Assembly: GCA_937911045.1 (NCBI GenBank)
Contig: CALEPX010000030.1
Coordinates: forward strand, 8,774 to 72,773
From: an uncultured Fretibacterium sp.
GTDB taxonomy: Bacteria > Synergistota > Synergistia > Synergistales > Aminobacteriaceae
DNA: 64,000 nucleotides
Reading direction: 5' to 3'
A program made the position numbers and the translations under genes. The notes beneath the pieces are model-generated. The model was not told the origin of the DNA. It saw only the letters and a program-made list of their open reading frames with translations, and ran no database searches. Of the stretch, positions 54,083 through 63,057 are shown piece by piece (position 1 is the stretch's first letter; each line of letters opens with the position of its first letter).

Positions 54083-55200
54083 GAAAACTTGCATTAATAA
54101 TAATCGTAATTCTTGCTTTTGCGTCCGGGTGTTCGGGGTCTGAAATAGATTTGCGCTCGATGACGCTGCGTGAGAAAGTCGGGCAGTTATTCGTAATTTG
54201 TCCGGATCAGTTAAACGTGAACTTGAGCAATGAGCAGATACACAAATCAAATGCAGCCGGAGAAATCAGCGTGACGGAAATTATGCTGGATACTCTCAGA
54301 AATTATCCGGTCGGAGGCTTTATTCTTTTCAGGAAGAATATCGAAAGTCCAACGCAACTGAAAATTTTCACACGGAAACTTGCTCAGGTTTGTGCGATAC
54401 AGCCTATTCTCGCGATTGACGAAGAGGGCGGCGCAATTTCACGGATAGCTAATCACAAGAAATTTCGCGTAAAAAAATTCCCGAGTGTGAGATCTATCGG
54501 CGAAACTGGAAATTCTCGCATGGCTTATGACGCAGGAGCTGTGATTGGCAAATATCTGCGGGACTACGGATTTAATATGGATTTCGCACCGGTTGTTGAC
54601 GTGAACACAAATCCGAATAATATCGTCATTGGCAATCGTGCGTTCGGTGATGAGCCGGAATTGGTCTCTCGAATGGCTGGGGCGTTTCTGGACGGGTTAC
54701 ACTCGCAAAAAATCGCCGGCAGCATAAAGCATTTTCCAGGACACGGCGACACGACTAATGACACTCACAAAGGCTACGTAGCAATTTATAAAACTTGGGA
54801 CGAATTGCTGAACTGCGAATTGATCCCGTTCATGAGAAATTTCGCGAAGACTGATTCAGTAATGGTCGCGCACATCACGCTCAAGAATATCACGCACGAC
54901 GATTTACCGGCAACTTTATCGCAAGAGCTAATCACCGGAAAATTACGCAACGAACTTGGCTATGACGGCTTGATAATCACGGACGCTATGATGATGGGAG
55001 CAGTAAAAGACAATTATTCATCGAGTGAAGCAGCAATTCTCGCATTCGAAGCTGGCAATGATATTTTGCTTATGCCGTGGGATTTTCGTGAAGCTTTTGA
55101 CGGGATAATTCACGCAATCAAGACCGGCAGAATTTCTGAGCAGCGCATTGACGAGAGTGTGCGGAGAATTTTGGAGCTAAAGAGCAAGTTCGTGTTCTGA
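54079..55200 (+). CDS. nagZ: beta-N-acetylhexosaminidase-type lipoprotein (GH3)
   Basis: 373 residues. The start has a lipobox (LAFASGC, Cys at about 18), so it is a lipoprotein. The GH3 domain shows IDEEGGAISR, KHFPGHGDTTNDTHKG (the His/Asp loop of NagZ) and the nucleophile segment IITDAMMMGAV. Probably acts on muropeptides during wall recycling or on host glycans. The 4-base overlap with thiE is odd for its function and suggests only shared transcription. Confidence 0.88.
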   Translation: MRKLALIIIVILAFASGCSGSEIDLRSMTLREKVGQLFVICPDQLNVNLSNEQIHKSNAAGEISVTEIMLDTLRNYPVGGFILFRKNIESPTQLKIFTRKLAQVCAIQPILAIDEEGGAISRIANHKKFRVKKFPSVRSIGETGNSRMAYDAGAVIGKYLRDYGFNMDFAPVVDVNTNPNNIVIGNRAFGDEPELVSRMAGAFLDGLHSQKIAGSIKHFPGHGDTTNDTHKGYVAIYKTWDELLNCELIPFMRNFAKTDSVMVAHITLKNITHDDLPATLSQELITGKLRNELGYDGLIITDAMMMGAVKDNYSSSEAAILAFEAGNDILLMPWDFREAFDGIIHAIKTGRISEQRIDESVRRILELKSKFVF

Positions 55201-55229
55201 GTTTGTGATTCAAAAACTAACTAAATATT

Positions 55230-55258
55230 TTGACAATTTTGACTTCTTCTTGTAGAAT
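55230..55258 (+). promoter_or_regulatory. strong promoter for the ATP-grasp operon
   Basis: TTGACA, 17 bases, TAGAAT; 42 bases ahead of ATG 55300. Confidence 0.8.
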
Positions 55259-55299
55259 TGCTTGCGTTTTTATTTTTGAAAGAAGCGTAGGTGATTTTT

Positions 55300-56625
55300 A
55301 TGCCGATAGAATTGAAAGAGTTATGCAGACGCGCCGATGACGTCAACGAATTACTCGCACGTTACGGAGTGAAATTCGGAATTTACAAAGGGGGCAAATT
55401 CCACGAACAGTTGTTCCCGTTCGACATGATCCCCAGAATAATCGACGCGAGCGATTTCGCATATTTGGAACGCGGATTGAAGCAACGTGTCAAAGCTCTG
55501 AACGAATTTATCCGGGATATTTATTCAGAACGGAAAATTATCATGGACGGAGTTATTGCCGAGGAATTTATTTATTCTGGATCGGGTTATCTGGTTCAGT
55601 GTGACGGGCTTGCTCCGCCGAAAAATATTTACACGCATATTTCAGGAATCGATCTCGTTCAGGGCAAAGATCAATCATGGTATATTCTCGAAGACAATTT
55701 GCGAATCCCGTCCGGAGCATCGTACCCTATGATGGCGCGAAATCTCTGCCGTCGAAGCGACCCGGAAATTTTCGAGCAGTATTCAATCGCAGATAACAGG
55801 AATTACCCGGAAATTTTGCTTAGAACTATGGATTACGTGAACACCGGAGGATTGTCGGTTATATTAACGCCCGGAAGATTCAACGCTGCATATTTCGAGC
55901 ATTCGTACTTTGCTGAGAAAACTGGCGCGCATTTGGTGACGTGTGACGAACTTGTTGTCGAGAACGAGCATTTGTATTTCACGGATTATTCGGGCAAACG
56001 TGAGAAAGTCGGCGCAGTTTATCGCAGAATTTCTGATGAGTATATCGATCCGGTGAATTTCAATCGCGAGTCTTTGATCGGCATCGCGCATATCTTCGAC
56101 GTTTACGCGCGGGGAAATCTCGCAATTATCAACGCTCCGGGCAACGGTGTAGCTGATGACAAAGGGATTTATTATTTCGTGCCGGCAATGATTAAGTATT
56201 ATCTGGGTGAAGAACCGATTTTACAGAATGCCCCGACTTATTTGCCGTATTATGAGCAGGATATGAAATACGTTCTTGAGAATTTCGACAAGCTCGTTTT
56301 GAAAGACGTTGCTGAAGCTGGCGGTTATGGAGTTCTGTTCGGCAGCAAGTTGTCGCGAACTGAGAAAGAAAATTTCATCGCGTTATTAAAGTCCGAGCCG
56401 AGAAGATTTATCGCTCAGGAAGTCATTGATTTTCTCGATCTTGATATTTACGAGAATGATAAGTTAGTGCCGCGAAAAGCAGATTTACGGGCGTTTGTCC
56501 TGATGTCCGATGAGCCTGTAGTTTGGAAAAGCGGTCTCACAAGATTTTCAAGGAATCCGGATTCGTTTATCGTGAACTCGTCTCAGGGCGGCGGCTTTAA
56601 GGATACGTGGGTAATGGAGGCGTAA
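55300..56625 (+). CDS. circularly permuted type 2 ATP-grasp protein
   Basis: 441 residues of the DUF404/DUF407 family. Typical stretches: FPFDMIPRIIDASDFAYLERGLKQRVKALN, LEDNLRIPSGASY, VYRRISDEYIDP, INAPGNGVADDK and LVLKDVAEAGGYGVLFG. Such enzymes are predicted to make amide or peptide bonds with ATP; the product is unknown. The three-gene set with alpha-E and transglutaminase is widely conserved. ATG 55300 follows TAGGTGA. Confidence 0.9.
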   Translation: MPIELKELCRRADDVNELLARYGVKFGIYKGGKFHEQLFPFDMIPRIIDASDFAYLERGLKQRVKALNEFIRDIYSERKIIMDGVIAEEFIYSGSGYLVQCDGLAPPKNIYTHISGIDLVQGKDQSWYILEDNLRIPSGASYPMMARNLCRRSDPEIFEQYSIADNRNYPEILLRTMDYVNTGGLSVILTPGRFNAAYFEHSYFAEKTGAHLVTCDELVVENEHLYFTDYSGKREKVGAVYRRISDEYIDPVNFNRESLIGIAHIFDVYARGNLAIINAPGNGVADDKGIYYFVPAMIKYYLGEEPILQNAPTYLPYYEQDMKYVLENFDKLVLKDVAEAGGYGVLFGSKLSRTEKENFIALLKSEPRRFIAQEVIDFLDLDIYENDKLVPRKADLRAFVLMSDEPVVWKSGLTRFSRNPDSFIVNSSQGGGFKDTWVMEA

Positions 56626-56627
56626 AC

Positions 56628-57251
56628 ATGAGCGCGTTATCGTTTGAGAATATTGACAGGTTATACTGGCTTGGAAGATATAGCGAGAGAGTTTTCACAA
56701 GTCTGAAATCTTTCTCGGAAAAATTTGACGCTATGATTAGTTACGGCTCACATGAATCAAGAGCTGAATTTGCACGACAGATATGCTTTGACAAATCGGA
56801 TCAATCGTCGATATATTCGGGACTTTTGAAGGCTTATGACAATGCTATAGTCCTGCGTGACGAGATCGGTTCCGAGACGTTCAGTTATGTGCAGCTGGCT
56901 TTGTACGAGATGAACCGTGCCGAAAAAGCTGCGGCCCCGTTGCTGCATTTGCAGAAAGTGATTGATAATATTGCGGCGTTCTGGGGAATGGCTGATGATA
57001 TTATCGAGGACGAGAGAGTTCGCGGAATTATCAAGCTCGGCAAACGCATCGAACGCATTGATTTATTCACTCGAATGGGCGCGCCTGAAAATGACATTCG
57101 CCGTGAAGTTCGCAGAATGAGTTATCGCATCGCAAAAGTCGGTGTTCGTTACGAGCCTGAGAAACTTTCGGAGATAATTTCTATGGCAAATGACAGCGTT
57201 ATTAACCGTCCGGAATTTATAAACAAGTTAGAGGCGTTAATCGAGATTTGA
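56628..57251 (+). CDS. alpha-E domain protein (DUF403)
   Basis: 207 residues, all-helical. The family start SFENIDRLYWLGRYSERVFTSLK is clear, and AAFWGMADDIIEDERVRGIIKLGKRIERIDLFTR contains conserved acids and bases. Function unknown; a partner of the ATP-grasp protein. ATGGAGG at 56614-56620 fixes ATG 56628. Overlaps the next gene by 4 bases. Confidence 0.88.
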   Translation: MSALSFENIDRLYWLGRYSERVFTSLKSFSEKFDAMISYGSHESRAEFARQICFDKSDQSSIYSGLLKAYDNAIVLRDEIGSETFSYVQLALYEMNRAEKAAAPLLHLQKVIDNIAAFWGMADDIIEDERVRGIIKLGKRIERIDLFTRMGAPENDIRREVRRMSYRIAKVGVRYEPEKLSEIISMANDSVINRPEFINKLEALIEI

Positions 57252-58042
57252 TAATGCAAAAGCTGCGATATTCGTATCATATGAAAATAACTTTTGAGCA
57301 GCCAGTTCGGGAGCATCGTTTCAAGCTGCGGTGTTTCCCGTTGACTGACGCCCGCCAGAAAATTTCCAACGAAAGAATAGATATATATCCGGTTCATTTC
57401 AGAATTTCTGAGAAAGATTCGTTCGGGAACATGTGTATTTACGGGACAGCGGATCAGATTCACGATCACTTTGCCGTTGACGTTGAAGGCGACGCTGAGA
57501 TAAATATTAACGGATTTTTACGCGCTGATGAACACAAAATCGGGATTTTCAAATTCGAGACACCGTTGACTAAAGCCGGGAATAATATTCGCGAATTTCA
57601 CAGGGAGCTTGAACCGGCAGCATTTTATGATAATAATTTCGAGCGCGCATTTTACATGATGAACATGCTGTACGATGAGTTCACGTATTCTCAGGGTGTG
57701 ACGGATATTTCGACGAATGCGGACGAAGCTTTCAGGTTGAGGCACGGAGTTTGTCAGGATTACGCGCACGTGCTGCTGGCTTTGTGCAGATTAGAGCGGA
57801 TCCCCTGTCGTTATATCGCAGGAATGATTCCCGGCGAAGGCGCAACTCACGCATGGCTTGAAATTTTCAGCGACGGAATTTGGCGCATGTTAGACCCGAC
57901 ACATAATCGAGAATGCGATGACACGTATATAAAGATTTCGTCCGGACGAGATGCGAAAGACTGCTCGATAAATCAGGGCGTTTTCTACGGCGGCGGCAGG
58001 CAAACTCAGGAGATCAAAGTCGTGTGCAGAAAAATTAGCTAG
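57248..58042 (+). CDS. transglutaminase-like cysteine peptidase
   Basis: 264 residues, no signal peptide. A beta N-domain precedes the transglutaminase core with the triad Cys (GVCQDYAH near residue 170), His (THAWLEI) and Asp (LDPTHN). It is predicted to process or cross-link the product of the ATP-grasp partner. TTG 57248 overlaps the alpha-E stop; ATG 57254 is an alternative. The 3' end overlaps ybaK by 8 bases. Confidence 0.9.
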   Translation: MIMQKLRYSYHMKITFEQPVREHRFKLRCFPLTDARQKISNERIDIYPVHFRISEKDSFGNMCIYGTADQIHDHFAVDVEGDAEININGFLRADEHKIGIFKFETPLTKAGNNIREFHRELEPAAFYDNNFERAFYMMNMLYDEFTYSQGVTDISTNADEAFRLRHGVCQDYAHVLLALCRLERIPCRYIAGMIPGEGATHAWLEIFSDGIWRMLDPTHNRECDDTYIKISSGRDAKDCSINQGVFYGGGRQTQEIKVVCRKIS

Positions 58043-58526
58043 CAATATCGCACACAGCGCATTTAATCACGCCTATCAAATCTTGCGGACTAATCTCGAC
58101 CTGCAGACCGACTTTGCCAGCATTCACGAAAATTTTCTCGTAATTCATAGCGGATTCGTGAATGAAAGTCTGGAATTGCTTTTTCATGCCAACCGGTGAG
58201 CAGCCCCCGTGAACGTAGCCGGTCAAAGGCAGCAAATCCCGTTGCTTAATCATCGCGATAAATTTCTCGTTTGAGGCTTTTGCGGCTTTCTTGAGATCTA
58301 GTTCTTGATTGACTGGGACGACGAACACGTAATAATTTCCGCTTTTGCCCTGAGTTACGAGAGTTTTGAACACGCGCGAAGGCTCTTCACCGAGAATTTT
58401 CGCAATGTCCGAACCGGTCAAACTTGGGTCTGGATTATACGCATAGCTTGAGTAAATAATTTTCCTGGCATCGAGTACGCGCAACACGTTAGTTTTTTCG
58501 TTAGCATTATTCTCGCGATTTTTCAC
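58035..58526 (-). CDS. ybaK: Cys-tRNA(Pro)/Cys-tRNA(Cys) deacylase
   Basis: Editing enzyme, 163 residues. FKTLVTQGKSGNYYVFVVPVNQELDLKKAAK holds the conserved Lys, and YVHGGCSPVGMKKQFQTFI the GxxSPxG loop typical of YbaK. Full length, single gene. Confidence 0.92.
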   Translation of the reverse strand: MKNRENNANEKTNVLRVLDARKIIYSSYAYNPDPSLTGSDIAKILGEEPSRVFKTLVTQGKSGNYYVFVVPVNQELDLKKAAKASNEKFIAMIKQRDLLPLTGYVHGGCSPVGMKKQFQTFIHESAMNYEKIFVNAGKVGLQVEISPQDLIGVIKCAVCDIAS

Positions 58527-58584
58527 GAATTAACACACTCACTTTCTTGAAATATTATAGCCTGAAATTTGACGCTGCGAAATT

Positions 58585-58824
58585 TTGCAAGAAGCGATTT
58601 TATCCGGTGAATTGTCGGGCAGAATTACTCAGAACGAATTAGCTGCAAATTTGGGCGTGTCGAGAATGCCCGTGCGTGAAGCGTTAATCGCTCTTGAATA
58701 TCAGGGGTTACTGGAGCGTGATGCAAATCAACACGTTAGAATTGCGAACTTGAACGGGGAAAATATTCTGGAAATATTCCGGGATCTTGCGTTAATGCGA
58801 AAAATTTCGATTTGCTTAAATTAG
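58585..58824 (+). pseudogene. truncated GntR-family regulator
   Basis: 79 residues that match only the winged-helix part of GntR/FadR proteins (QEAILSGELSGRITQNELAANLGVSRMPVREALIALEYQGLLERD), then stop after a few residues of what would be the effector domain. The N-terminus is also clipped by a stop at 58570-58572. It is likely a remnant, though a free DNA-binding domain is possible. It lies just before the sugar cluster, so it may once have controlled it. Confidence 0.65.
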
Positions 58825-58879
58825 CGTGTTATAATTGCAGGGAGTTTATACGTACGTAAAGGATGATTTGCAAAAAATT

Positions 58880-60199
58880 ATGAAAGTTATGAACGAAAAT
58901 ATTTTGGGGCTGGATTCAAGATTTGCCGGGATTCAGCCGTTTGAAAATAAACTTTGGCTCTCAAGTCCAACGATGCACGGTGATGAACGTCGTTGGGTTG
59001 ATGACGCTATACTGACTAATTGGGTTTCGACAGTCGGTGAAAATATTGATTCTGTCGAGGAACAAATGTCAGATTTTCTTGGCGTGAAATACGCTGTAGC
59101 TCTGTCATGCGGCACGGCTGGGTTGCATTTGGCGATTCGTTTGGCTGCGGAAAAATTATACGGTCAAGCTAAGCTCGGTCACGGTGCTTTGGAAGGCAGG
59201 AAAGTTTTTTGCTCGGACATGACGTTTGACGCGACAGTGAATCCGGTTGCGTATGAAGGCGGCGAGGCAATTTTCATCGACACGGAGCGCGACACTTGGA
59301 ACATGGACCCGAAATCATTGGAGAAAGCTTTTGCTATTTATCCTGACGTTAAACTCGTAGTGATTGCACACTTGTACGGAACTCCGGGTAAAATTGACGA
59401 ATTGCGGGCGATTGCGAAAAAACATGATGCGTTAATCGTCGAAGATGCTGCGGAAAGTTTGGGAGCAACGTACAAGTCCAAGCAAACCGGTTCGTTCGGT
59501 GATATTGGCGTGATCTCGTTCAACGGCAACAAGATAATTACAGGTTCATGCGGCGGAATGCTCTTGTGTCAGGAAAAATCCGATGCTGATAAAATTCGCA
59601 AATGGAGCACACAAAGCCGTGAAGCAGCTCCGTGGTATCAACATGAGGAAATGGGCTATAATTACAGAATGAGCAATATTATCGCAGGAGTTATTCGCGG
59701 ACAAATTCCGTACCTGAACGAACATATTGCTCAGAAACGCGCGATTTATGAGAGATATAAAACCGGCTTCAAGAATCTTCCGGTTGAAATGAATCCGTTT
59801 GATGAGAAAGCCTCCTGCCCGAACTTTTGGCTATCGTGCATTCTGGTTAAGCGTGAGGGAATGTGTGCGAGTGTTCGCGGCGAGAGAGAGTATTTATTCA
59901 GGAGTGAGAGCGGCAAATCCTGTCCGCAGGAAATTCTTGATGCTATGAGAGCATTCAATGCTGAGGGTCGTCCGATCTGGAAGCCGATGCACATGCAGCC
60001 GATTTACAGAATGAACGCATTTGTCACGAAATCCGGCAATGCTCGCGGAAGCACCAACGCATATATTGACGGTGAGACTTGCGAAGATGTCGGAGCGGAT
60101 ATTTTCGAGCGCGGCTTATGTTTACCGAGTGATAATAAGCTCACGGAAGCAGATCAGGCTCGTGTGATTGAGATTATCAAGAGATGCTTTGATGCGTGA
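58880..60199 (+). CDS. DegT/DnrJ/EryC1 sugar aminotransferase
   Basis: PLP aminotransferase of nucleotide-sugar type, 439 residues. SCGTAGLHLAIRLA, EDAAESLGATYKSKQTGSFGDIGVISFNGNK (the PLP Lys in GNK) and MGYNYRMSNI are typical. It makes an amino sugar such as a 4-amino-4,6-dideoxy hexose when paired with a NeuD/PglD acetyltransferase, the next gene; exact sugar unknown. AAAGGATGA precedes ATG 58880; the longer frame from 58835 is less likely. TATAAT at 58830. Confidence 0.9.
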   Translation: MKVMNENILGLDSRFAGIQPFENKLWLSSPTMHGDERRWVDDAILTNWVSTVGENIDSVEEQMSDFLGVKYAVALSCGTAGLHLAIRLAAEKLYGQAKLGHGALEGRKVFCSDMTFDATVNPVAYEGGEAIFIDTERDTWNMDPKSLEKAFAIYPDVKLVVIAHLYGTPGKIDELRAIAKKHDALIVEDAAESLGATYKSKQTGSFGDIGVISFNGNKIITGSCGGMLLCQEKSDADKIRKWSTQSREAAPWYQHEEMGYNYRMSNIIAGVIRGQIPYLNEHIAQKRAIYERYKTGFKNLPVEMNPFDEKASCPNFWLSCILVKREGMCASVRGEREYLFRSESGKSCPQEILDAMRAFNAEGRPIWKPMHMQPIYRMNAFVTKSGNARGSTNAYIDGETCEDVGADIFERGLCLPSDNKLTEADQARVIEIIKRCFDA

Positions 60200-60205
60200 A
60201 GTTGT

Positions 60206-60229
60206 GAAGTTGTGAATGAAGTTGTGAAT
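60206..60229. repeat. 12-bp tandem duplication before the acetyltransferase
   Basis: GAAGTTGTGAAT twice in a row; its right edge overlaps the ATG at 60228. Confidence 0.8.
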
Positions 60230-60866
60230 GAAAATGAAGGATTTGCTTATCGTAGGTGCTGGCGGATTTGGGCGTGAATTGTTGCAGTGGGTGAAGGATA
60301 TTAATCAAGTTGAGCCGAAATGGCAGATTAAGGGTTTTCTGGACGATGACCTGAACGCTCTTGACGGGAAAAAATGCGATTACGGGATCGTTGGGAAAAT
60401 TCAGGACTGGCAGCCAAGTGAGAACGAAGAATTTGCGCTGGCAATAGCTGCTCCCAAAACGAAAGAAGCTGTCGTGAACTTGCTCAAGGCTAGAGGCGCG
60501 GTTTTTGCTGAGATTATTCACCCTGAAGCGAGGATTTGTGATTTTGCGGAATGGGGCGAGGGCTTAGTGATGTACCCGGGAGCGTTTTTGTCGCCGAATT
60601 GTCAGGTTGGAAATTTCGTTACGTTGCTGAGCAGTGCTGTCCCACATGATGCAGTGGTTGGGGATTTCGCTACGATTAGTTCGAATTGCGGATTAACGCG
60701 CGCTGTGCGTATTGGGAAACGTGCGTTTCTGGCGGAACATGTGTGCGTTTTGCCTGGGCACTCAGTCGGTGAAGATGCGTATGTCGGAATGGGGAGCGTT
60801 GTTGTGCGTAATGTTTCTGCCGGGAAAAAAGTTTTCGGGAATCCTGCGAAAGTAATTGACTTTTGA
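60228..60866 (+). CDS. NeuD/PglD-type sugar acetyltransferase
   Basis: 212 residues. An N-terminal nucleotide-sugar domain (LLIVGAGGFGRELLQWV) is followed by a left-handed beta helix with hexapeptide repeats (GLVMYPGAFLSPNCQVGNFVTL, GEDAYVGMGSVVVRNV). The likely catalytic His lies in SAVPHDAVVG. Ends GNPAKVIDF as in PglD. Likely acetylates the amino sugar of the preceding enzyme. No strong ribosome site at ATG 60228. Confidence 0.87.
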   Translation: MKMKDLLIVGAGGFGRELLQWVKDINQVEPKWQIKGFLDDDLNALDGKKCDYGIVGKIQDWQPSENEEFALAIAAPKTKEAVVNLLKARGAVFAEIIHPEARICDFAEWGEGLVMYPGAFLSPNCQVGNFVTLLSSAVPHDAVVGDFATISSNCGLTRAVRIGKRAFLAEHVCVLPGHSVGEDAYVGMGSVVVRNVSAGKKVFGNPAKVIDF

Positions 60867-60887
60867 ATGTGACGGAGTGAATGAGCT

Positions 60888-61658
60888 GTGAATAATAATC
60901 CGGATAATTCAGATAATCCGATGGCTTTAACTGGACGGCATATTATTGTGACGGGAGCTTCTGCTGGAATTGGTCGTGCAGCTTGCATTCAGGCGAGTAG
61001 ATTGGGAGCGCGGGTTAGTCTTGTTGCGAGGAATGCTTCGAAACTTGACGAGACGCTATCGTTTATGAGCGGGACTGGGCATGATTCGTACGTTCAGGAT
61101 TTGTGCGAGATTGACGCGATAGATTCTCTGGTTGCGAGGATTGTATCTGAACGCGGAGCTATTGACGGTCTTGTGCATTGTGCCGGTATGAGTGCGAATC
61201 GCATGATCAAGTTTTCAAAGCCGGAATTTGTCGAGCAGATTGCCAGGATAAATTACTTTGCATTTGTTGAACTGGTTCGAGCGTCTGCGGCAAAGAAACG
61301 TAGCAATGACGGAGCAAGTTACGTTGGCATAAGTTCTGTAGCAGCTGTTCGAGGCGGCAAAACTCAGGGAGCATATTCGGCTTCGAAAGGAGCTTTGAAC
61401 GCATTAGTGCATGTTTTCGCGAAGGAATTATCTGTCAGGAAGATACGTGTAAATACCGTTGCATTTGGAATGGTAGACACGGACATGTATAAATCTTTTC
61501 TCGAAACGGGCGGCAATAACGAGGAATTGCTTCATGAGCAGTATCTGGGAATTATTGCTCCGGAGTACGCAGCCAAGGCGATATGTTTTTTGCTTAGTGA
61601 CGCAGCCAAGTACATGACCGGCGGAACGTTGAATTACGATGCTGGAGTGTTGTCGTGA
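60888..61658 (+). CDS. short-chain dehydrogenase/reductase
   Basis: 256 residues, classical SDR: TGASAGIGRA for NAD(P), the HCAGMSA motif in place of NNAG, catalytic Ser in YVGISSVA, and YSASK with Tyr and Lys. Resembles FabG-like reductases. With the acyl carrier next to it, it may reduce a carrier-bound substrate. GTG 60888 follows GACGGAG. Confidence 0.88.
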   Translation: MNNNPDNSDNPMALTGRHIIVTGASAGIGRAACIQASRLGARVSLVARNASKLDETLSFMSGTGHDSYVQDLCEIDAIDSLVARIVSERGAIDGLVHCAGMSANRMIKFSKPEFVEQIARINYFAFVELVRASAAKKRSNDGASYVGISSVAAVRGGKTQGAYSASKGALNALVHVFAKELSVRKIRVNTVAFGMVDTDMYKSFLETGGNNEELLHEQYLGIIAPEYAAKAICFLLSDAAKYMTGGTLNYDAGVLS

Positions 61659-61698
61659 TGTGCATAATTGCATTTCAGGAAGGAGGACGTGTATAAGA

Positions 61699-61920
61699 AT
61701 GACGGCTCAGGAAAAGATGTTATTACTTGAAGATCTGTTCGAAGCTGATGAAGGTACGCTCAAACCCGATATGGAACTCGACGCGATTGAAGATTGGGCT
61801 TCTTCGATGACGAAGATGGCGCTGATAGTCATGCTGAATGATGAGTGCGGAAAAACTCTCAAGGTCGATGATATAAAGAACTTCAGGACTTTGAGAGATA
61901 TTATGGATTTTATGGGATAA
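61699..61920 (+). CDS. acyl carrier protein-like protein
   Basis: 73 residues. The helical carrier fold is seen, with the 4'-phosphopantetheine site region DWASSMTKMALI: the usual DSL reads SSM, keeping the Ser but losing the Asp. Similar carriers accompany SDR and aminotransferase genes in surface-sugar clusters. GAAGGAGG precedes ATG 61699. Last gene before a sparse region. Confidence 0.75.
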   Translation: MTAQEKMLLLEDLFEADEGTLKPDMELDAIEDWASSMTKMALIVMLNDECGKTLKVDDIKNFRTLRDIMDFMG

Positions 61921-62463
61921 TTTCCACAAGCGCGATAGTTTTCTCGATTTGCCGGATTGTTTTGTCGCGTACTTTAGTGACAGGAGCTGCGAAATTTTTC
62001 ATGATTTCCGGGATTTAGCTTTGAAATAGTTCTTTGACTGAGAGCCTGATTCCGGATATGACTTGATGTGACTTGATGAGTGTTCGTTCCGAGTGAAATA
62101 TCCAGGTTGAATTGTCCCCAAAGCGCGGGAAACACGTTGCAGTTCGTTCCGGGTGAAATATCCAGTGTAGTGTTGCGTTTTCTGGCTGATTCTGTGGTCT
62201 GTCTCGGAATATTTCGCGCCCCAAAACGAGTCCGAATGTTCGCGAAAGTCTCTTGGGCTGCGTTCATAAGTGTAGCTCTCAAGTTCAAGTGGGCTCAGGA
62301 TTACTCATCACGTGTGCGTGAAACAGTCGGCATTAAATCCCCTCGCCTCAAACTGTCAGGAAATTAAGAACGATGAGAAAGCCTCTCTAACGCATTTTCA
62401 GTTTCTTCGCCAGCTACAATTCTTGTCGGTCTGGGGAGTTTTAGGACAGTATGCCCTACAAAA
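61921..62463. other. gene-poor region with a 60-bp-period repeat
   Basis: No convincing coding region. ORFs on both strands here run through a duplicated 24-base sequence and match nothing I know. A short tandem repeat (ACTTGATGTG-like, about 62060-62079) is also present. Probably decayed or mobile-derived DNA. Confidence 0.6.
62082..62165. repeat. pair of 24-base direct repeats, 60-bp period
   Basis: GTTCGTTCC and GTGAAATATCCAG with one varying base between, found at about 62082 and 62142, separated by 36 bases. Confidence 0.8.
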
Positions 62464-62817
62464 TCAATCAAAAATACGCACAGTAGGTCTTTCTTTGCCA
62501 TATTTCGCCATATACTTCTCATCAGTCATATTCTCTCTATCTATGTATTCTGATGCAAATTCATAACTAGCATCTTCGTCTTCTTGAGTCGTATCAAAAC
62601 TAAAAGGATTATCGCCAGAAAATTGAATACCGTTATCGTTAAGTTTGGGATAAAGATGCCCTGAATTAAAAACTCCCCCAGTGATACCATTCGGATAAGC
62701 ATCACACGACAACATAACTTTATCCCAATCAAAATCCCGATTATACAGACCTTTCTTTATTTCTTCTCTTGAATACTTATTATGCTCGCAAAAGAAACAC
62801 ATTGAAGGAAATCTCAT
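62464..62817 (-). CDS. small Cys-rich protein, probably metal-binding
   Basis: 117 residues. CFFCEHN at residues 7-13 gives CxxC; a third Cys lies in MLSCDAYPNGI, and GHLYPKLNDNGIQF follows, a pattern of conserved small bacterial proteins that I cannot name. The end is acidic. AGGGAGCG precedes its ATG. Lower GC than the main chromosome; first of several small minus-strand genes in the CRISPR-flanking zone. Confidence 0.65.
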   Translation of the reverse strand: MRFPSMCFFCEHNKYSREEIKKGLYNRDFDWDKVMLSCDAYPNGITGGVFNSGHLYPKLNDNGIQFSGDNPFSFDTTQEDEDASYEFASEYIDRENMTDEKYMAKYGKERPTVRIFD

Positions 62818-62888
62818 TTTTTACGCTCCCTATATAGTTATAGTTCTAAAATTCTTGCTACAACATTCCTTGCTAACGGACGCACCGT

Positions 62889-62916
62889 GGCTCACCACCG
62901 TGTGTGCGAGGAACAG
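62889..62916. repeat. degenerate CRISPR repeat
   Basis: GGCTCACCACCG...TGCGAGGAACAG: matches the array repeat at about 24 of 28 positions. Confidence 0.75.
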
Positions 62917-62933
62917 CTCGATTGCTGAAAGTG

Positions 62934-63014
62934 TTAATTTTCACTTAATAACATAAATTTACGCTTCAAATTCACTAATGTGTACTTCCCAAGATGATAT
63001 TCATCATCAGTCAT
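62934..63014 (-). CDS. possible 26-residue ORF between decayed repeats
   Basis: ATG at 63014 directly abuts the decayed repeat at 63015, and the frame ends 18 bases before the next repeat. Sequence begins MTDDEYHLGKYTLVNL. The only ribosome-site candidate is the GGGG of the repeat. May be chance. Confidence 0.25.
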   Translation of the reverse strand: MTDDEYHLGKYTLVNLKRKFMLLSEN

Positions 63015-63042
63015 ACGTCTGCCCCGCGTGTTCGGGGAACGA
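63015..63042. repeat. degenerate CRISPR repeat
   Basis: Core CCCCGCGTGTTCGGGGAAC matches the array repeat; both ends have drifted. Confidence 0.7.
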
Positions 63043-63057
63043 GTGTTCAGAAGGTCA

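Noticed and set aside
58830..58835. TATAAT before the aminotransferase as a full promoter
   Set aside because: The -10 is good, but no -35 fits at 16-18 bases, so it is only mentioned with the gene.
62082..62367. Open frame of about 95 codons on the plus strand, and overlapping minus-strand frames
   Set aside because: They run through the 24-base direct repeat, lack ribosome sites and look like no protein family.
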